Source: S015-6 sp964384945 (GTDB lineage Bacteria > Desulfobacterota > DSWW01). From it: a stretch of DNA of 64,000 nt. Shown piece by piece: positions 61,830-64,000 of this stretch (its first letter is position 1; each line of letters begins with the position of its first letter). The stretch is taken from contig CAYLMK010000022.1 in the NCBI GenBank assembly GCA_964384945.1, positions 1-64,000 of the forward strand, given 5' to 3'. The position numbers and the translations under genes are program-made. Below the pieces are notes generated by a model, which saw nothing but the letters and a program-made list of their open reading frames with translations, did not search any database and was not told where the DNA came from.

Positions 61830-62024
61830 TCACTCTGGTGCGACGGAGTGTCCTGTAAAGCAGAAGCCGAGCCTGAACTTATTTGTAAAAGTACTGCAAA
61901 TACAGCAGAGTTTTGTGAATACATGAAGTCGATTATAATATTAATGTGATAACTTACTTTAATTCAGAAATATGTTGACGTTGGAGAGGCCTGGGGGAAA
62001 AAGGAGGCGGGCCCGCTGCTCGGG

Positions 62025-63164
62025 TCAGCCCCGCAGTTCTTCGCGGGAGATGACGATGCGCTGGACCTCGGAGGTGCCTTCGTACAGGGTCGTGACGCGC
62101 GCGTCCCTGTAAAGACGCTCCACCTTGTAGTGCCGGGTGTAGCCGTAGCCGCCGTGGATCTGCAGAGCGCTGTAGGCGGCGCGGTTTGCCATCTCGGAGG
62201 CATAGAGCTTCGCGATCGATGCCTCACGGGTGAAGGGAAGCCCAAGATCCTTCTGGTGCGCGGCCTGCAAGGTGAGGAGCCGAGCCGCCTCGAGCTCGGT
62301 GGCCATGTCGGCGATCATCCAGGAAATGGCCTGGAAGCTGGAGAGGAAGCGGCCGAACTGTTTCCTCTCCTGGCTGTACCGGACGGACTCGTCCAGGCAG
62401 GCCTGGCCGATTCCCGTCGCCTGCGAGGCGATACCGATCCTGCCGCCGTCCAGGGCGACCATGGCGATGCGGAAGCCGTCCCCTTCCTGGCCGATACGGT
62501 TCTCGCTTGGAACCGGGCAGCCTTCCAGCGTAAGGGGAACCGTGCTCGAGGCGTGCAGGCCCATCTTCTCCTCTTCCGGCCCGATTCCGAGGCCGGGCGT
62601 GCCCCTGGGTATGAGGAATGCGCTCAAGCCTTTCTTGCCGCCCTCGGGAGAGGTTCGGGCCACCAGCACGAAGGTCAGGGCGTGGCCGCCGTTGGTGATG
62701 AACACCTTGGCTCCGGTGATCCGGTAGCCGTCGGAGGTCCGCTCCGCCTGCGTCCGGAGACTGCCCGGGTCCGAACCGGCCTCCGGTTCGGTGAGGGCAA
62801 AGGCGCCGAGCCCCTCGCCGGAGGCGATAGCGGGGAGCCACCGCTTCTTTTGCTCCTCGGTGCCGAAAAGGAGAAGCGGCTCGCAGCTCAGGTTGGTCAC
62901 GCTCATGATGACCGCGGTGGATGCGCAGGCGTGGGCGATCTCCTGCAGGGCGAGTGAGTAGCTCACTGCACCCACCTCGGCGCCCCCATAGCGCGCAGGC
63001 ACCATCATCCCCATCAGGCCCAGTTCGGCCATCTTGGCAAGGATTTCTGTCGGAAAGCGCCCCCGCCGGTCGTTTTCCGCGGCCTCGGGCTCGATCTCCC
63101 TGCGGCTGAACTCGCGCACCATGAGCTGGACCATGCGCTGTTCGTCGGTCAAGGGCCATGACAT
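62025..63164 (-). CDS. acyl-CoA dehydrogenase
   Basis: A 379-residue flavoprotein. FALTEPEAGSDPGSL (about 126-140) and VFITNGG bind FAD, IHGGYGY and RDARVTTLYEGTSEVQ hold the C-terminal FAD site, and E362 in YEGTSE is the likely catalytic base as in short-chain and medium-chain enzymes. It introduces a 2,3-double bond in an acyl-CoA or alicyclic acyl-CoA, passing electrons to an electron-transferring flavoprotein not in the window. It is 30 bases after the XRE/cupin regulator on the same strand. The long gap to the GntR gene suggests two transcripts. Confidence 0.95.
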   Translation of the reverse strand: MSWPLTDEQRMVQLMVREFSRREIEPEAAENDRRGRFPTEILAKMAELGLMGMMVPARYGGAEVGAVSYSLALQEIAHACASTAVIMSVTNLSCEPLLLFGTEEQKKRWLPAIASGEGLGAFALTEPEAGSDPGSLRTQAERTSDGYRITGAKVFITNGGHALTFVLVARTSPEGGKKGLSAFLIPRGTPGLGIGPEEEKMGLHASSTVPLTLEGCPVPSENRIGQEGDGFRIAMVALDGGRIGIASQATGIGQACLDESVRYSQERKQFGRFLSSFQAISWMIADMATELEAARLLTLQAAHQKDLGLPFTREASIAKLYASEMANRAAYSALQIHGGYGYTRHYKVERLYRDARVTTLYEGTSEVQRIVISREELRG

Positions 63165-63194
63165 GGCGTATTCGCTCCTGGGTTGCCGGAAGCC

Positions 63195-63752
63195 TCAGGG
63201 GGTGTAAAGGACGACGATCAGTTCGGTCTTCGTGTCCCCCGGGTTGCGCAGCATGTGCGGTATGGAGGAGTTGAAGTGGAGGGTCTTCCCCGCGGAAAGG
63301 CGGTGCTCTTGCTCCCCGACCGTGACGGTCACCCTGCCTGCCAGGACGTAGATGAATTCCTCCCCCTCGTGGCGGTACTCGACCATGTCGTGGTCCTTCT
63401 GGGGGTCGATGCTCACGAGAAAGGCCTTGAGATGCATGTTCGCGCCGCCGGCCGCGAGGGTCTTGTAGGCGTAAGAACGTTTTCTTTTCTCCAGACCCTC
63501 CCGCTTCCTTCGATCCCGGGCCTCCTCCTCGGCGCGGGTCAGAAGCTTGCCCGCATCCAGGCTCAAGACCCTGGAGATCTGAAGCATGGCGCCGACCGGC
63601 GGGATTTCGGACTCCTCTTCGATCCTTGCCAGGTAATCTTCGGCGAGCCCGGTCCGCCTGGCGAGTTCTTCCAGGCCGAGGCCGGCCTTTTTCCGGAGGC
63701 GCCGGATTTCCGCGCCAAGCTTGACCGTCCTGCCTTTGCTTGTCTTGGTCAT
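63195..63752 (-). CDS. XRE-family regulator with C-terminal cupin domain
   Basis: A 185-residue protein: helix-turn-helix at about 12-65 (LGAEIRRLRKKAGLGLEELARRTGLAEDYLARIE) and a cupin ligand domain at about 105-180 (MVEYRHEGEEFIYVLAGRVTVTVGEQEHRLSAGKTLHFNSSIPHML). The cupin His/Glu residues can bind a metal or small acid. It is 30 bases before the acyl-CoA dehydrogenase gene and probably controls it. Confidence 0.92.
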   Translation of the reverse strand: MTKTSKGRTVKLGAEIRRLRKKAGLGLEELARRTGLAEDYLARIEEESEIPPVGAMLQISRVLSLDAGKLLTRAEEEARDRRKREGLEKRKRSYAYKTLAAGGANMHLKAFLVSIDPQKDHDMVEYRHEGEEFIYVLAGRVTVTVGEQEHRLSAGKTLHFNSSIPHMLRNPGDTKTELIVVLYTP

Positions 63753-63793
63753 CTCGTATCGCTTCTCTACGGTTCTTTGCGCCCTTCACGGAC

Positions 63794-63824
63794 GAAGGCG
63801 CATCCCTGTTCGGGATGCGCCTTC
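63794..63824 (-). terminator. 13-bp hairpin between the barrel gene and the regulator
   Basis: GAAGGCGCATCCC (63794-63806) pairs with GGGATGCGCCTTC (63812-63824) around 5 bases. It lies 52 bases past the stop of the outer-membrane gene. There is no T run in either direction, so it is a hairpin terminator by position only. Confidence 0.5.
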
Positions 63825-63876
63825 GGGTTCATTCACTTCCTCGCAACCCTCTCTGCGAGAGCCGGGTCTCCCGCTC

Positions 63877-64000
63877 CTAGTTCAGCATATAGGAGAGCAT
63901 GAAGGTGATCTGGTCCCGGTCGCGGAACAGGCCGAAGCTGTCGAACTGCCCCACGATGCCCGCGTACTGGAGCCCGAACCGGAAAGGCTCCTTGATGTAG
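63877..64000 (-). CDS. outer-membrane beta-barrel protein, C-terminal end only
   Basis: The window ends inside this gene. The last 40 residues on the minus strand (about PFRFGLQYAG ... DRDQITFMLSYMLN) alternate aromatic and polar residues and close like a terminal barrel strand. The form resembles DUF1302-type channels, which go with DUF1329 proteins, one of which is encoded at 39853. Not enough is visible to be sure. If correct it would be the entry channel for a hydrophobic substrate. Confidence 0.55.
   Translation of the reverse strand, partial: YIKEPFRFGLQYAGIVGQFDSFGLFRDRDQITFMLSYMLN

Overview
The window is high-GC bacterial DNA with the gene content of a strictly anaerobic Desulfobacterota-type organism ('Deltaproteobacteria'). 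The clues are 2-hydroxyacyl-CoA dehydratase/benzoyl-CoA-reductase-type proteins with their ATP-dependent activases, a protein resembling part of acetyl-CoA synthase, a cobalamin-type radical SAM enzyme, a UroD-type methyltransferase, and abundant acyl-CoA chemistry. The lineage is inferred from gene families only; there is no rRNA in the window.

Layout. (1) 1-1526: right-hand end of an integrated element, with two overlapping excisionase-like genes, a zinc-finger protein, three phased TATACG repeats and an attachment site that is the 3' part of a tRNA-Gly(CCC). (2) 1569-8561: orphan GspG-like pseudopilin, sigma-54 activator, exported 1061-residue TPR protein and a membrane-anchored beta-barrel protein. 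(3) 8607-14913 (minus): an HMG-CoA-synthase-like/DUF35 fusion and a thiolase, then an extended YvcK/CofD protein and a CCA-adding/poly(A) polymerase-type enzyme; a metallophosphatase follows. (4) 16023-17901: dienoyl-CoA isomerase-like crotonase and an M42 aminopeptidase. (5) 17902-32511: a 1.1-kb gene-free stretch, then a cell-surface block of two very large exported proteins, a lipoprotein beta-propeller, a TonB-dependent receptor and a seven-bladed PD40 propeller. (6) 32527-39835: cyclase-family hydrolase, TrpB2, a small Cys protein, and the lower part of a minus-strand operon (DUF1329, HsdR_N-like protein, radical SAM/B12 protein, TPR protein, RNA cyclic phosphodiesterase).

(7) 41333-64000 is the most distinctive part, a catabolic region for what looks like a hydrophobic, probably cyclic, CoA-bound substrate. 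A GMC oxidoreductase and MerR regulator lie beside a plus-strand operon (module A): SCP2-like carrier, one activase, a BcrC-like and a BcrB-like subunit, an acetyl-CoA-synthase-like protein, a UroD methyltransferase and an ATC-hydrolase-like protein. A long minus-strand run (module B) carries a GntR regulator, two SCP2-like carriers (one membrane-anchored), two tandem phytoene-desaturase-like flavoproteins, an SDR, and four genes in the order of bzdNOPQ, the ATP-dependent class I benzoyl-CoA reductase. Upstream of it are an acyl-CoA dehydrogenase, an XRE/cupin regulator and the end of an outer-membrane barrel.

How they may fit together (inference): a barrel like DUF1302 and DUF1329 would import a hydrophobic compound, SCP2 carriers would hold it or its CoA ester, module B would reduce a ring or unsaturated bond using ATP, the flavoproteins, SDR and acyl-CoA dehydrogenase would process the product, and module A would catalyse a second radical dehydration or reduction. 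The true substrate cannot be read from the sequence.
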